Shown piece after piece: positions 23,981 through 33,020 of a DNA stretch of 64,000 nucleotides. Each line of letters starts with the position of its first letter. Positions within the stretch are counted from its first letter, which is position 1. The stretch is taken from contig NZ_QCZI01000006.1 in assembly GCF_003097635.1 (NCBI RefSeq), positions 62,001 through 126,000 on the forward strand. Direction: 5' to 3'. A program made the translations under genes and the position numbers. Under the pieces are notes generated by a model. That model saw only the letters and a program-made list of their open reading frames with translations, had not been told where the DNA came from and did not search any database. Origin of the DNA: Flavobacterium psychrotolerans. GTDB lineage: Bacteria > Bacteroidota > Bacteroidia > Flavobacteriales > Flavobacteriaceae.

Positions 23981-24706
23981 ATGAGCGACTGCATCGTCAT
24001 AATTCCTACCTATAACGAAATTGAAAACATCGAAAGCATTGTTAGAACGGTACTTTCGTTGCATAAACCTTTTGATATTCTGATTGTTGATGACAATTCT
24101 CCGGATCATACGGCCGATAGGGTAAAAACACTTCAGCAAGAATTTGAGGGCAGGCTATTTCTTGAAAAGAGAGAAAAGAAATCAGGTTTAGGAACCGCTT
24201 ATGTTCATGGTTTTAAATGGGCTTTAGCTCGAAAATACCAATATATTTTTGAAATGGACGCTGATTTTTCACACAACCCTAACGATCTGGAAAAACTATA
24301 CGATACTTGTCACTTTGGCATTGCCGATATGGCTATTGGTTCAAGATACGTGACCGGGGTGAATGTGGTTAACTGGCCGTTAAACAGAGTATTGATGTCT
24401 TATTTTGCTTCCGTTTATGTTAGAATAATTACCGGAATGAAAATTCATGATGCTACCGCAGGGTTTGTTTGTTATAACAGATCAGTTTTGGAAGGCATCA
24501 ATATTGATAAAATTAGGTTTATTGGATATGCTTTCCAAATTGAGATGAAATACAGAGCCTATGCCAAAAATTTCCAAATTATTGAAGTCCCAATAATATT
24601 TACCGACCGAACAAAAGGACAGTCAAAAATGAGCAATTCCATTATTAAAGAAGCTGTTTTTGGCGTAATATCTTTAAAAGTCAGAAAATTATTTAGTCAA
24701 TTATAG
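23981..24706 (+). CDS. polyprenol monophosphomannose synthase-type glycosyltransferase
   Basis: GT2 family enzyme of 241 residues that likely transfers mannose or another sugar from a nucleotide sugar to polyprenyl phosphate. The nucleotide-binding start VIIPTYNEIENIESIV (6-21) is followed by ILIVDDNSPDHTAD, then EMDADFSHNP with the metal-binding DxD near 92-94. GSRYVTGVNVVNWPLNR near 122 and FQIEMKYRAY near 190 complete the DPM1 pattern. There is no C-terminal membrane anchor. Dihydroorotase follows 35 bases downstream on the same strand, as in many flavobacteria. The sugar is not proven. Confidence 0.88.
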   Translation: MSDCIVIIPTYNEIENIESIVRTVLSLHKPFDILIVDDNSPDHTADRVKTLQQEFEGRLFLEKREKKSGLGTAYVHGFKWALARKYQYIFEMDADFSHNPNDLEKLYDTCHFGIADMAIGSRYVTGVNVVNWPLNRVLMSYFASVYVRIITGMKIHDATAGFVCYNRSVLEGINIDKIRFIGYAFQIEMKYRAYAKNFQIIEVPIIFTDRTKGQSKMSNSIIKEAVFGVISLKVRKLFSQL

Positions 24707-24741
24707 AACCAGTCTTTTTACATTTAAAAAGTAAAGAATTA

Positions 24742-26082
24742 ATGAATCGGATTTTAATAAAGAATGCCAAAATAGTAAACGAAGGAACCATTTTTGAAGG
24801 TGATGTTTTGATTGAAGATGAATTCATTGTTGAAATTGCGGAATCTATCAGTGCAAAATCGGCCGCTACAAAAATCATTGATGCTGAAGGGAACTACTTG
24901 ATGCCTGGTGCAATTGATGATCAGGTTCATTTTAGAGAGCCAGGATTAACTCATAAAGGTGATATTGCTTCAGAATCGAAAGCCGCCATAGCGGGTGGTA
25001 TTACTTCCTTTATTGAACAACCCAATACGATTCCTAATGCAGTAACCCAAGAAATATTAGAAGCAAAATACCAGATTGCCTCGGTCAAATCTTACGCGAA
25101 TTATTCGTTCATGATGGGCGCAACCAATGATAATTTAGATGAAGTTCTAAAAACAGATCCAAAGAATGTTGCTGGGATAAAAATATTTTTGGGGTCGTCT
25201 ACTGGTAATATGTTGGTGGACAATGAGGCGGTTTTGGAAAAGATATTTTCAAGTACCCCCATGTTGATTGCCGTACACTGTGAGGATGAGACTACAATTC
25301 AAAACAATTTGGAAAAATACAAAGCGGAATATGGCGATGATATTCCCGTTACAATGCACCATTTGATCCGCAGTGAAGAGGCGTGTTACATTTCTTCATC
25401 AAAAGCAATTGCCTTGGCAAAGAAGACAGGCGCCCGTTTGCATGTTTTCCATCTATCTACGGCTAAGGAAATGGATTTGTTGACCAATAAAATTCCGTTA
25501 GAGGAGAAAAAAATCACCGCTGAAGTTTGTATTCATCATTTGTGGTTTACAAATGAAGATTATAAAACCAAAGGTAATTTAATCAAATGGAATCCTGCGG
25601 TTAAAACTGAAAACGACAGGAAAGTGCTTTGGGAAGCATTGAATGATGGGAGAATAGATGTTGTGGCAACAGATCATGCACCACATACTTTAGAAGAAAA
25701 AAAGCAGCCTTACCTGAAAGCGCCGTCTGGCGGACCGCTAGTGCAGCATGCCGTTGTGGCAATGTTTGAAGCATATCATCAAGGTAAAATTTCGATTGAA
25801 AAAATTGCGGAAAAAATGGCTCATAATCCGGCCAAAATTTTTAAAATTGAAAAGCGAGGTTTTGTAAAAGTTGGATTTTATGCTGATTTGGTTATTGTAA
25901 ATTCGGGATTGCCTTGGAGTGTAAAAAAAGAAAATATTTTAGCTAAATGTGGCTGGTCTCCTTTTGAAGGTTTTACTTTTAAGTCTAGAATCACGCATAC
26001 TTTCGTCAACGGCCAATTGGTGTATAATAATTTCAAAGTAAAAGAAATTCCCCAAGGGAAAAGATTACTTTTTAATCGATAA
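24742..26082 (+). CDS. pyrC: dihydroorotase (Bacteroidota type)
   Basis: Third step of pyrimidine synthesis: cyclisation of carbamoyl aspartate. 446 residues of amidohydrolase fold. Visible blocks are DDQVHFREPGLTHKGD (59-74), IKIFLGSSTGNML near 148 with the carboxylated-Lys position, HCEDE near 178, LHVFHLST near 233 and VATDHAPHT near 312 with the catalytic Asp. The usual HxH near the N-terminus reads Gln 61-Val-His 63, so the first metal His is missing. I recall the same DDQVHFREPG in other Bacteroidota dihydroorotases, so this is probably a lineage feature rather than loss of function. Follows the glycosyltransferase in an apparent operon. Confidence 0.88.
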   Translation: MNRILIKNAKIVNEGTIFEGDVLIEDEFIVEIAESISAKSAATKIIDAEGNYLMPGAIDDQVHFREPGLTHKGDIASESKAAIAGGITSFIEQPNTIPNAVTQEILEAKYQIASVKSYANYSFMMGATNDNLDEVLKTDPKNVAGIKIFLGSSTGNMLVDNEAVLEKIFSSTPMLIAVHCEDETTIQNNLEKYKAEYGDDIPVTMHHLIRSEEACYISSSKAIALAKKTGARLHVFHLSTAKEMDLLTNKIPLEEKKITAEVCIHHLWFTNEDYKTKGNLIKWNPAVKTENDRKVLWEALNDGRIDVVATDHAPHTLEEKKQPYLKAPSGGPLVQHAVVAMFEAYHQGKISIEKIAEKMAHNPAKIFKIEKRGFVKVGFYADLVIVNSGLPWSVKKENILAKCGWSPFEGFTFKSRITHTFVNGQLVYNNFKVKEIPQGKRLLFNR

Positions 26083-26310
26083 CTTTTTTGAAAATTAATT
26101 AAAAATTGAAATTTCATGATTCTAAATTTCAATTGAAAATATTGAATACGAAAATAATTAGTACACGTATTAAGTCACCACCAACAGCAAGTTTGTTGCA
26201 AACAAATGAAATTCTCCGAACCCCGATTAAAAAATAAAATTCGGAGAAGTAAACGCTAATAAATGAAAAGGTGATAAAATACATGAACGCTACCAAATAA
26301 ATTCACCTAT
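26083..26310. other. intergenic with two inverted repeats
   Basis: Contains the hairpin AATTGAAATTT/AAATTTCAATT (26104-26134, 11-bp perfect stem, no T run) and TTCTCCGAA/TTCGGAGAA (26212-26220 and 26240-26248). The first may end the dihydroorotase mRNA; the second may be an operator before the lipoprotein gene. No gene seen. Confidence 0.45.
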
Positions 26311-26664
26311 ATGAAAACAGGTTTAGCCCTTTTAAGTTTTTTATTTTTACTGACAAGCTGTAAAGATACCGGAATCAGTAAGCCTAAAAATCTTATCGAA
26401 GAAGATAAAATGGTTGACATTATTTATGACTTGGCACTTTTAGAAGGAATAAAAGTACACAATCCCGCAAATTTACAAAACGTAAATTCGAATGAATTTG
26501 TTTGTAAAAAATATAAAATAGACAGTCTGCAATTTGTAAAAAGCACACAGTTTTACGCATCTGATATTTCAAATTACAAAAAAATGTATGAAGAAGTGGG
26601 TAAAAGAATAGAAAAAAATAAAAGTTATCTGGATTCTATAGAGAGTAAAGCGAATAAAAAATGA
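26311..26664 (+). CDS. DUF4296 lipoprotein
   Basis: 117 residues. A lipoprotein signal peptide (MKTGLALLSFLFLLTSCKD) ends with the lipobox LTSC, Cys 17. The conserved stretch NLIEEDKMVDIIYDLALLEGIK (28-49) followed by FVCKKYKIDSLQFVKSTQFYASD matches the Bacteroidota DUF4296 family of unknown function. It probably sits at the outer or inner membrane facing the periplasm. It follows dihydroorotase on the same strand but with a 228-base gap, so it may have its own promoter. Confidence 0.8.
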   Translation: MKTGLALLSFLFLLTSCKDTGISKPKNLIEEDKMVDIIYDLALLEGIKVHNPANLQNVNSNEFVCKKYKIDSLQFVKSTQFYASDISNYKKMYEEVGKRIEKNKSYLDSIESKANKK

Positions 26665-26709
26665 GGTTTTGACTCGAATAACGGATCATGATTGGCGTGT
26701 TATAAAAGA

Positions 26710-27708
26710 TCATTTTTTCCAATAGGTGCCAATCTCAATACAATATTCCTCGATATCTTGAAATTTATAGTTTAAGGCGGTTTTTACCTTTTCATTTGAA
26801 ATAGAATCGAATATGTGTAACGAGCGTGCTATAGATTTGCTGAGTTTTATTTTTCTCCATAAAATAGTGGATACAATCCAATCGATTCTCCATAAAATTT
26901 CTGTCACCCATGGTTTTACATAAATTGACGGGGGTCTTACTTTTAAAGCATTTGCAATTGCATTCAATACGTTTTCAAAAGAAATAGTTTTTGTAACCGC
27001 AATAAATCGTTCTCCTACAATCTCACTTTTCATCAATTGAGTCATGATTTTCACGACATCATTCACGACAATAAATCCGGTTGCTCCTTTAGTGTAAAAA
27101 GATAGTCCGTTTTTTACTTTGGTAAAAATCAATCCGCTTCCATTTTTCCAAAAACCTGGACCCAGAATGACTCCTGGATTTATGATAACAACCTGCAAGC
27201 CTTCTTGTTGTCCCCTCCAAATTTCCATTTCGGCTCCATATTTAGAGATGGCATAATCGCTGTGAAATTTCTCCGGATTCCATTCTGTTTCCTCCGTAAA
27301 GATATTCTCATGTTCTTTTAGATTCCCAAGAGCGGCTATGGAACTGACGTGACACAGTTTTTTTATGTGATAATCCAAACAAAAATTCACCACATTTGCA
27401 GTTCCTTCAATGTTTGTTTTGCGGAGTAGTTTTTCGTCATTGGGATCAAAAGAAACCAAAGCGGCGCAATGATAAACGGAATCAATGTTTTGAAAAGCAA
27501 TTTCCAATGAAGGAATTTCAGTAATATCAGCTTGAACCCATTCAATTTTATCAAAGAGATATTCTTTATCATAAAGAGTGAATAGAGATTTCGTTTTGTC
27601 AATTGCAGTAGGGTTTCTATAAATAGCACGAACACTTTCGTTATTTTCTAACAAATGCAGCACTAAATGCGAACCCAATAAACCTGTTGCCCCTGTTACT
27701 AAAACCAT
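26710..27708 (-). CDS. NAD-dependent epimerase/dehydratase (SDR)
   Basis: Extended short-chain dehydrogenase, 332 residues. The nucleotide-binding motif GATGLLGSHLV lies at 5-15 and the catalytic YAISKYGAE (YxxxK) near 152-156, with the preceding HVSSIAALG strand carrying the catalytic Ser. This fits the dihydroflavonol-reductase/NAD-epimerase type; the substrate is unknown. It is transcribed divergently from tyrS and convergently to the DUF4296 gene. No operon partner is seen. Confidence 0.85.
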   Translation of the reverse strand: MVLVTGATGLLGSHLVLHLLENNESVRAIYRNPTAIDKTKSLFTLYDKEYLFDKIEWVQADITEIPSLEIAFQNIDSVYHCAALVSFDPNDEKLLRKTNIEGTANVVNFCLDYHIKKLCHVSSIAALGNLKEHENIFTEETEWNPEKFHSDYAISKYGAEMEIWRGQQEGLQVVIINPGVILGPGFWKNGSGLIFTKVKNGLSFYTKGATGFIVVNDVVKIMTQLMKSEIVGERFIAVTKTISFENVLNAIANALKVRPPSIYVKPWVTEILWRIDWIVSTILWRKIKLSKSIARSLHIFDSISNEKVKTALNYKFQDIEEYCIEIGTYWKK

Positions 27709-27826
27709 GATGCGAAATTACGAATTATGAATTACGAATTACGAATTATTTTTTCATTTAACCGAATAAACAAATTATCTCACGAGCAATTCATTGCCAA
27801 CTGACAAGTAAATCAACATTAAATTT

Positions 27827-27834
27827 TATCTTTG
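27827..27834 (+). promoter_or_regulatory. tyrS -7 promoter element
   Basis: TATCTTTG, a perfect TAnnTTTG, 18 bases upstream of the ATG at 27853. This argues against the TTG start at 27832, which falls inside it. Confidence 0.6.
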
Positions 27835-27852
27835 CGCAAATTAGCATATAAA

Positions 27853-29148
27853 ATGAAGAATATTATCGCAGAATTGCAATGGCGTGGTTTGGTTCACGAC
27901 ATTATGCCTGGAACGGAAGAACAATTGCTTAAAGAAATGACAGCAACTTATATAGGATTTGATCCCACTTCAGATTCTTTGCATATTGGGAGTTTGGTTC
28001 CAATAATTCTATTGGTTCACTTGGGTCATTTTGGACATAAACCCATTGCATTAGTTGGAGGGGCAACAGGAATGATTGGTGATCCCTCAGGAAAATCCGA
28101 CGAAAGAAATCTTTTAGACGAGGCAACTTTAAATCATAATGTAGCTGGGATTAAAAAGGTTTTATCGCGATTTTTAGATTTTAATTCAACGGAAAAAAAT
28201 GCCCCGATTCTGGTCAATAATTACGACTGGATGAAAACGTTCACCTTTATCGATTTTGCCCGAGAAGTTGGAAAACGCATTACCGTAAATTATATGATGG
28301 CTAAAGATTCTGTTAAGAAACGTTTAACAGGAGATGGAGAGGGAATGTCGTTCACGGAATTCACGTACCAATTAATTCAGGGTTATGATTTTTATCATTT
28401 GCACAAACACTACAATTGTTTGCTTCAAATGGGCGGAAGTGATCAGTGGGGAAATATTACAACGGGAACAGAATTGGTTCGTAGAATGAACCATGATGGT
28501 GCTAAAGCATATGCCATGACGTGTCCGCTCATTACAAAGGCGGATGGTTCAAAATTCGGAAAATCTGAAGGCGGGAATATTTGGTTGGATGCTGATAAAA
28601 CTTCGGTGTACAAATTTTACCAATTTTGGTTGAATACTACTGATGTTGATGCAGAGAAATACATTAAAATTTTTACTTTTTTGGATGAAACATTGATTGA
28701 TTCCTTAATAAAAGAACATCAAGTTGTCCCACATTTACGGATTTTGCAAAGAAAATTAGCCGAAGTAGTAACTGCTTTTGTCCACTCAAAAGAAGATTTA
28801 GAAAAAGCAATTGAGGCATCAAATATTTTGTTCGGAAATACCTCGGCAGATGGTTTGAAGCAATTGGATGAAACCACATTTTTGGAAGTTTTTGAGGGTG
28901 TCTCTCAAGCAGAAGTTTCTCTAAATGATATTGAAAAAGGCATTGACATTGTCACCGTTTTGAATGAAAAAACAGGTTTTATGAAATCTAATGGAGAAGC
29001 AAGACGCGCTTTGACCGCCAATTCTATTTCAGTAAATAAGGAAAAAGTTACTGAAGAATTTATACTTTCTGCCAAGGATTTAATCAATAATCAATTTGTA
29101 TTGTTGCAAAGTGGAAAAAAGAATTATTTTGTGATTCGAGTGGTTTAG
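27853..29148 (+). CDS. tyrS: tyrosyl-tRNA synthetase
   Basis: Class I aminoacyl-tRNA synthetase charging tRNA-Tyr. Started at the ATG 27853 ([13 protein letters not shown]), giving 431 residues; the upstream TTG at 27832 lies in the promoter. The HIGH motif appears as LHIGSLVP near 43, the tyrosine-site block [10 protein letters not shown] near 197, and the KMSKS loop as KFGKSEGGN near 238. A C-terminal S4-like domain (about 360-431) has [21 protein letters not shown]. Ends convergently near the LuxE-like gene with no clear terminator between them. Confidence 0.95.
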   Translation: MKNIIAELQWRGLVHDIMPGTEEQLLKEMTATYIGFDPTSDSLHIGSLVPIILLVHLGHFGHKPIALVGGATGMIGDPSGKSDERNLLDEATLNHNVAGIKKVLSRFLDFNSTEKNAPILVNNYDWMKTFTFIDFAREVGKRITVNYMMAKDSVKKRLTGDGEGMSFTEFTYQLIQGYDFYHLHKHYNCLLQMGGSDQWGNITTGTELVRRMNHDGAKAYAMTCPLITKADGSKFGKSEGGNIWLDADKTSVYKFYQFWLNTTDVDAEKYIKIFTFLDETLIDSLIKEHQVVPHLRILQRKLAEVVTAFVHSKEDLEKAIEASNILFGNTSADGLKQLDETTFLEVFEGVSQAEVSLNDIEKGIDIVTVLNEKTGFMKSNGEARRALTANSISVNKEKVTEEFILSAKDLINNQFVLLQSGKKNYFVIRVV

Positions 29149-29169
29149 CTTCAATTTTCCCCAGTGAGG

Positions 29170-30153
29170 CTAAGTGACTACCATCAAATTACAGCCCCGA
29201 ATATCAGAATTGTCAAAACGTCCCAAGACTTCAAAAGAGTTATTGGGATTTTTTTTACCCAAATCCTGTGTAGCTATAAAAGAACAGGAATTAATGTTGG
29301 CCAAATCGATGACATTGATGCCGCCAGTTTTTCCATTTTCTACATAAGCCAACGCATCTTCGGTTTCCCGAATTTGAATTTGCATCCATGGTGGGCATTC
29401 AAAAACGCCGTTGCCAAGCGAATAGGCTTGAGACAATAATTCGGTCATTCCATATTCTGAGTGAATGGATGAAACGCCAAAACCATGGCAAAGCAATTCA
29501 TGCAATTCTTCCCGAATCATTTCTTTGCGTTTGCCTTTCATACCCCCAGTTTCCATGATAATGGTATTTTTTAATTGAAAAGTACTGCTTTCCATTAAAT
29601 CCAGTAAAGCATAAGTTACACCAATTAAAATAATATTTTTCCCAGCGGAATCTAAAGCGACCAATTTTTCAGTTAAAGCTTCGTGATCGTGAAGGTAAAA
29701 GCCGCTTTCGGGTTTGTTCGATTGTTCAATCAAATCTTTCACCATGTAAATTAGTGAGGATCCTTCTCGTTCCAAATAGGAAGGAAGCAAGGCCAGCACG
29801 ACATAATCTTCGATGTTGCCGTAAAATTGAGCAAATCCTTTACGATAGCTTTCTTCGTATAAAGAGATGTCGGTGACGAGATGTTTACTGGTAATCATGC
29901 CCGTGGTGCCACTACTGGTAAAGGTTTCTTGTGTTGGGTTTTTATTAGAGATAACGGCATGACTTTTAAAAAATTGAATGGGCAGAAAAGGGATTTGCCG
30001 CAATGATTTTACCTCTTGTTTGTCAACTTTTAAAAGGTTGCAAAATTCATGATATACTCGATTGTTATCGTATTGGAAACGAAACACTTTAAGCGCGATT
30101 TTTTCAAATTGCTTTTGACTGGAAATTGTAAATATGTCGGATGCTGTAATCAA
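29170..30153 (-). CDS. LuxE-like acyl-protein synthetase/acyltransferase
   Basis: AMP-binding LuxE-type protein. Visible are FTSSGTTGMITSKHLV (phosphate-binding loop) near residue 79-94 and the C-terminal SEYGMTELLSQAY. From the TTG at 30153 the length is 327 residues (LITASDIFTIS). An earlier TTG at 30204 is unlikely: the terminator of the neighbouring gene (30187-30214) and a TAnnTTTG element (30168-30175 on the minus strand) fall in that extension. Such proteins activate fatty acids or transfer acyl groups, in bacterial luciferase systems or in lipid pathways of Bacteroidota. No lux genes are here, so the substrate is unknown. Confidence 0.75.
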   Translation of the reverse strand: MITASDIFTISSQKQFEKIALKVFRFQYDNNRVYHEFCNLLKVDKQEVKSLRQIPFLPIQFFKSHAVISNKNPTQETFTSSGTTGMITSKHLVTDISLYEESYRKGFAQFYGNIEDYVVLALLPSYLEREGSSLIYMVKDLIEQSNKPESGFYLHDHEALTEKLVALDSAGKNIILIGVTYALLDLMESSTFQLKNTIIMETGGMKGKRKEMIREELHELLCHGFGVSSIHSEYGMTELLSQAYSLGNGVFECPPWMQIQIRETEDALAYVENGKTGGINVIDLANINSCSFIATQDLGKKNPNNSFEVLGRFDNSDIRGCNLMVVT

Positions 30154-30167
30154 GTGTTGTTTTTTTG

Positions 30168-30175
30168 CAAAAGTA
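30168..30175 (-). promoter_or_regulatory. -7 element of the LuxE-like gene
   Basis: TACTTTTG on the minus strand (TAnnTTTG), 14 bases upstream of the TTG at 30153. Confidence 0.5.
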
Positions 30176-30186
30176 ATTAAATAAAA

Positions 30187-30214
30187 AAAACTCCAACTTT
30201 TCAATTGGAGTTTT
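30187..30214 (-). terminator. terminator after the T9SS protein gene
   Basis: AAAACTCCAA/TTGGAGTTTT (10 bp), with a T tract on the minus strand, 22 bases after the T9SS gene stop. Confidence 0.8.
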
Positions 30215-30235
30215 CTATATGTTAAAGAAAATGAA

Positions 30236-31099
30236 TTATTTGATCACTAATTTTCTTGTCGCAGTTTTTCCTTCTTCAGTGATTTTTAAGATATAAACAC
30301 CATTGTTCAAGTTAGAAACGTTGATTGCTTGGTTAGAAGCAGTAGTTGTTTTTACTACTTGTTTTCCTAATACGTCAAAAATAGCTACCGATTTAACTTC
30401 GTTACTGTTAGATGTAATGAATAAATTTCCGTTAGTTACAGGGTTAGGGTAAACGCTTAATCCTGAGATTGAGTTTTGTTTAACACCTAGAGAAGTACCT
30501 GTAAAAGTAACATTGTCTATTCTCCATGTTCCACCAGCACTATAGGTTGATGTTGCTCCAACGGCTACATAATCACTTCCTGCAGGATCAAAAATTGAAA
30601 CAAGTCTTATGGCTAATTTTGCATTGTTATCAGCACTTGCAGGCAAAGTAATTGAGATAGGTGCTGTAGGGAATGCGTTTACAAGAGCGCCAGCATTATT
30701 GCCAAGAACGATCCAATTTGTTCCGTCAACAGTATATTGATATTGTTGCCATTTAGAAGCTGTATTTGAAGATCTTGGGTCAAAACTAACTGAAATACCT
30801 GAGAAATTTGCAGTGCTTACTGCGAATTGAAATCCAGCAGTTCCTGAAGCAGTAGCTGCTAATGGGAATGTTTTTACGCTATATGCTTTTCCGGTACTAG
30901 GATTACCAGCAGGCATTAAGCCAGCGGTAAGGTTGTCTTCAACGCCACCAACAAGTGAGAAAGTTCCGCTTCCCGTTGTTGGAAGTTGAGCTTTAGCAGG
31001 ATCAGCATCATCGAAATTCCATTGTGAAATTGTTGTTTGGGCATTTGCAGTGAACGCAACTGCCACTAATAATAATGTGTAAAGTTTTTTCATTTTCAT
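30236..31099 (-). CDS. secreted protein with type IX sorting domain
   Basis: 287 residues: signal peptide (1-21, ending NANAQ-like FTANAQ), a beta-rich region (about 22-205) with SQWNFDDADPAKAQ, and a type A C-terminal sorting domain (about 215-287). That domain contains LSVYPNPVTNG, a VAIFDVLGKQVVK strand and the final NGVYILKI...RKLVIK. T9SS exports it across the outer membrane and usually removes or anchors the CTD. The middle region resembles a lectin or concanavalin-like sandwich but I cannot name its function. A -7 element TATCTTTG lies at 31121-31128 on the minus strand. Confidence 0.85.
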   Translation of the reverse strand: MKMKKLYTLLLVAVAFTANAQTTISQWNFDDADPAKAQLPTTGSGTFSLVGGVEDNLTAGLMPAGNPSTGKAYSVKTFPLAATASGTAGFQFAVSTANFSGISVSFDPRSSNTASKWQQYQYTVDGTNWIVLGNNAGALVNAFPTAPISITLPASADNNAKLAIRLVSIFDPAGSDYVAVGATSTYSAGGTWRIDNVTFTGTSLGVKQNSISGLSVYPNPVTNGNLFITSNSNEVKSVAIFDVLGKQVVKTTTASNQAINVSNLNNGVYILKITEEGKTATRKLVIK

Positions 31100-31120
31100 T
31101 TTTTTTTAATATTTAGTTTT

Positions 31121-31128
31121 CAAAGATA
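31121..31128 (-). promoter_or_regulatory. -7 element of the T9SS protein gene
   Basis: TATCTTTG on the minus strand, 22 bases upstream of the start at 31099. Confidence 0.6.
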
Positions 31129-31190
31129 GGAAGTATTTTTCTTTGTAAATGCCAATTAATGTAAAAAAATCATCAAATTTATGATTTTAA

Positions 31191-31526
31191 CTATTTTATT
31201 ATCAATTTTCGAGTGGCAGTGGCTTCGCCCTCTCTAATTTTTATGATATAAACTCCAGAAGAGATACTGGCAATGTTCAATTCTTTTGTATAAAGAATTG
31301 TCTGTAGTACTTTTTTCCCTAGGACATCAAATATGGTAACTTCCTTGTCTCCTGCCGATTTTGAAGTAATATAAATTTTACCATTGCTTACGGGATTCGG
31401 ATAAAAACTCAGTCCATCGATGGAAGTATCTTGCGTTTTAGATTGTTGTTTACTATCTTGGGCTGAAACGCTCCAAGAAAAGAAACAAAATAGCACAACA
31501 AGAATATGAAAGTAGTTTTTTAACAT
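31191..31526 (-). CDS. minimal T9SS sorting-domain protein
   Basis: 111 residues that contain a signal peptide (MLKNYFHILVVLFCFFSWSVSAQ, cleaved near 23), about 14 linker residues, and then a complete type A sorting domain (LSFYPNPVSNGKIYITS, VTIFDVLGKKVLQ, ISSGVYIIKI, RKLIIK). No cargo domain is present. It lies next to a full T9SS substrate with a very similar CTD, so it may be a shortened paralogue, a decoy or a remnant. A true secreted small protein is also possible. Confidence 0.75.
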   Translation of the reverse strand: MLKNYFHILVVLFCFFSWSVSAQDSKQQSKTQDTSIDGLSFYPNPVSNGKIYITSKSAGDKEVTIFDVLGKKVLQTILYTKELNIASISSGVYIIKIREGEATATRKLIIK

Positions 31527-31580
31527 GGCAAATTATATATAGTAAAGGTATGAAATTATTTCAAATAGTATGCCACAAAA

Positions 31581-31606
31581 AAGCACCTCTTTTTTAAGAG
31601 GTGCTT
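31581..31606 (-). terminator. terminator after the beta-helix lipoprotein gene
   Basis: AAGCACCTCTT pairs with AAGAGGTGCTT around TTTT, with a T run on the minus strand. Confidence 0.8.
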
Positions 31607-31632
31607 AGTAATTATTCCTGTTGTACTTAAAA

Positions 31633-32823
31633 CTATTTAATCAAACTAGCTCCACTTACGGTTGCCCATCCACCAGCTTTTAATGAAGCCCCAATAGTAG
31701 TTGTAGTTGTTGCAAAATTTCCAACTGGGAAATTAACTAGAATGCTTGAAGTTGCTCCTACAGGTGTAATTTGTGAAGTTGAAGAGATGGTCACATTAGT
31801 TAATTTTATTTTTGATCCATTAACTTGATTGGTATTTGTTGTAGCATCTTGAATTTTTACAGCAGCTCCTTTGTAAACAGTCGTCCCTTCAGTATAATCT
31901 CCATATCCTGAGATAATGATATTACTATAATCTCCATTTCCTTCTTTTTTGAATTGGAAAGCATCAACTTGTATATCACCAGCAACTTCTGGCGTACATC
32001 CGGCTTCTCTTTTTAAAGTGATATTAGTTATTTTTGGAAAGAAAGAATTATTGTTGTTAGAACATTCAATTTCCATTCCGTAATTTCCTTTACCCGTTTG
32101 GTAAGCATACCAGTTAGCGTTGTTTTGACCTTGCCATCCATCTTGCCAGTCAAAAGCATCATCATAGTTACCATAAGAAATGGCATTTGTCATACTTACA
32201 GTTCCTCCAAAAAATTCATAACCGTCATCAGCACCTTTGTACGAAACCAAGTGGTCTAATGTTGTTCCTGAACCTACGGAATAAAATGTAAATCCATTAT
32301 TTTCTTTTGTACCATCAGCTAATTTTGCTCCAGCATATTCAACTCTGGCATAGTTCAATGAACCTCCGTTGTGAGTAGCATTTGTTCCTCCATATGGCAA
32401 TGCGTTTCCATCTTCTGAAGTGGAAGTAGTCACGCCTCCAATTGCTTTTATTGGAGCATCACCATACATGATGATTCCTCCCCAAGAACCCGGAGTTGCA
32501 GATGCTTCTGTAAATACAACTGGTTTGTCAGCAGTACCGTTAATGTTTAATTTTCCTCCGTTTAAAACTACTAATGCATTATCTCCAGTAGTTTTGTTTG
32601 CAGTAATTGTAGAACCTGCATCGAATGTTACTGTTACTCCAGAAGCAACTTTAACAATACCTTTTAAAGTGTAATTTCCGTATGCAAAAGTTTGATTTGC
32701 AGTTATTGTACCTGTAATTTCTCCCGTTGCCGCTGGTGTTGCCACAATTGGATCGTCATTACTAGTGCAAGAATTTAGAAATAACCCAGTAGCAAGTGCC
32801 AATGTAAAAAATGTAGTTTTCAT
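31633..32823 (-). CDS. beta-helix-type surface lipoprotein
   Basis: 396 residues. The lipoprotein signal peptide MKTTFFTLALATGLFLNSCTS carries the lipobox NSC (Cys 19). The body has repeated short strands such as GNYTLKGIVKVASGVTVTFDAG and NALVVLNGGKLNINGTADKPVVFTEA. GSWGGIIMYG and GADDGYEFFGGTVSMTNAISYG are typical of a right-handed parallel beta-helix. In other flavobacteria this type of protein neighbours a SusC-like receptor and phosphate genes, as here. A role in surface binding, possibly under phosphate control, is inferred from context and from an upstream 11-bp-phased motif. Confidence 0.65.
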   Translation of the reverse strand: MKTTFFTLALATGLFLNSCTSNDDPIVATPAATGEITGTITANQTFAYGNYTLKGIVKVASGVTVTFDAGSTITANKTTGDNALVVLNGGKLNINGTADKPVVFTEASATPGSWGGIIMYGDAPIKAIGGVTTSTSEDGNALPYGGTNATHNGGSLNYARVEYAGAKLADGTKENNGFTFYSVGSGTTLDHLVSYKGADDGYEFFGGTVSMTNAISYGNYDDAFDWQDGWQGQNNANWYAYQTGKGNYGMEIECSNNNNSFFPKITNITLKREAGCTPEVAGDIQVDAFQFKKEGNGDYSNIIISGYGDYTEGTTVYKGAAVKIQDATTNTNQVNGSKIKLTNVTISSTSQITPVGATSSILVNFPVGNFATTTTTIGASLKAGGWATVSGASLIK

Positions 32824-32929
32824 AGTTTATTGTATTATTTGTTGTTTTTTATTTTGTCAAAAGTATAGGATAGCCTGATAAAGGGTGTTAGCTGAATATT
32901 ACAATACGGTTACTAAAAAAACACTAAAA

Positions 32930-32946
32930 TGTGAAGCGAATGTTAA
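32930..32946 (-). promoter_or_regulatory. candidate Pho-box-like motif before the lipoprotein gene
   Basis: Minus strand TTAACA, 5 bases, TTCACA. The 11-bp spacing equals that of PhoP boxes in Bacillus; whether Bacteroidota use this code is not established. Confidence 0.35.
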
Positions 32947-33020
32947 GTGTGTTATGGGAGTTTTAAGCATGAAAAAAGCCCTAAATAAATAGAGCTTTTG
33001 ATTTTAAACATTGATATATG

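Noticed and set aside
29170..30204. LuxE-like gene starting at 30204
   Set aside because: The extension overlaps a terminator and a promoter element, so the TTG at 30153 is preferred.
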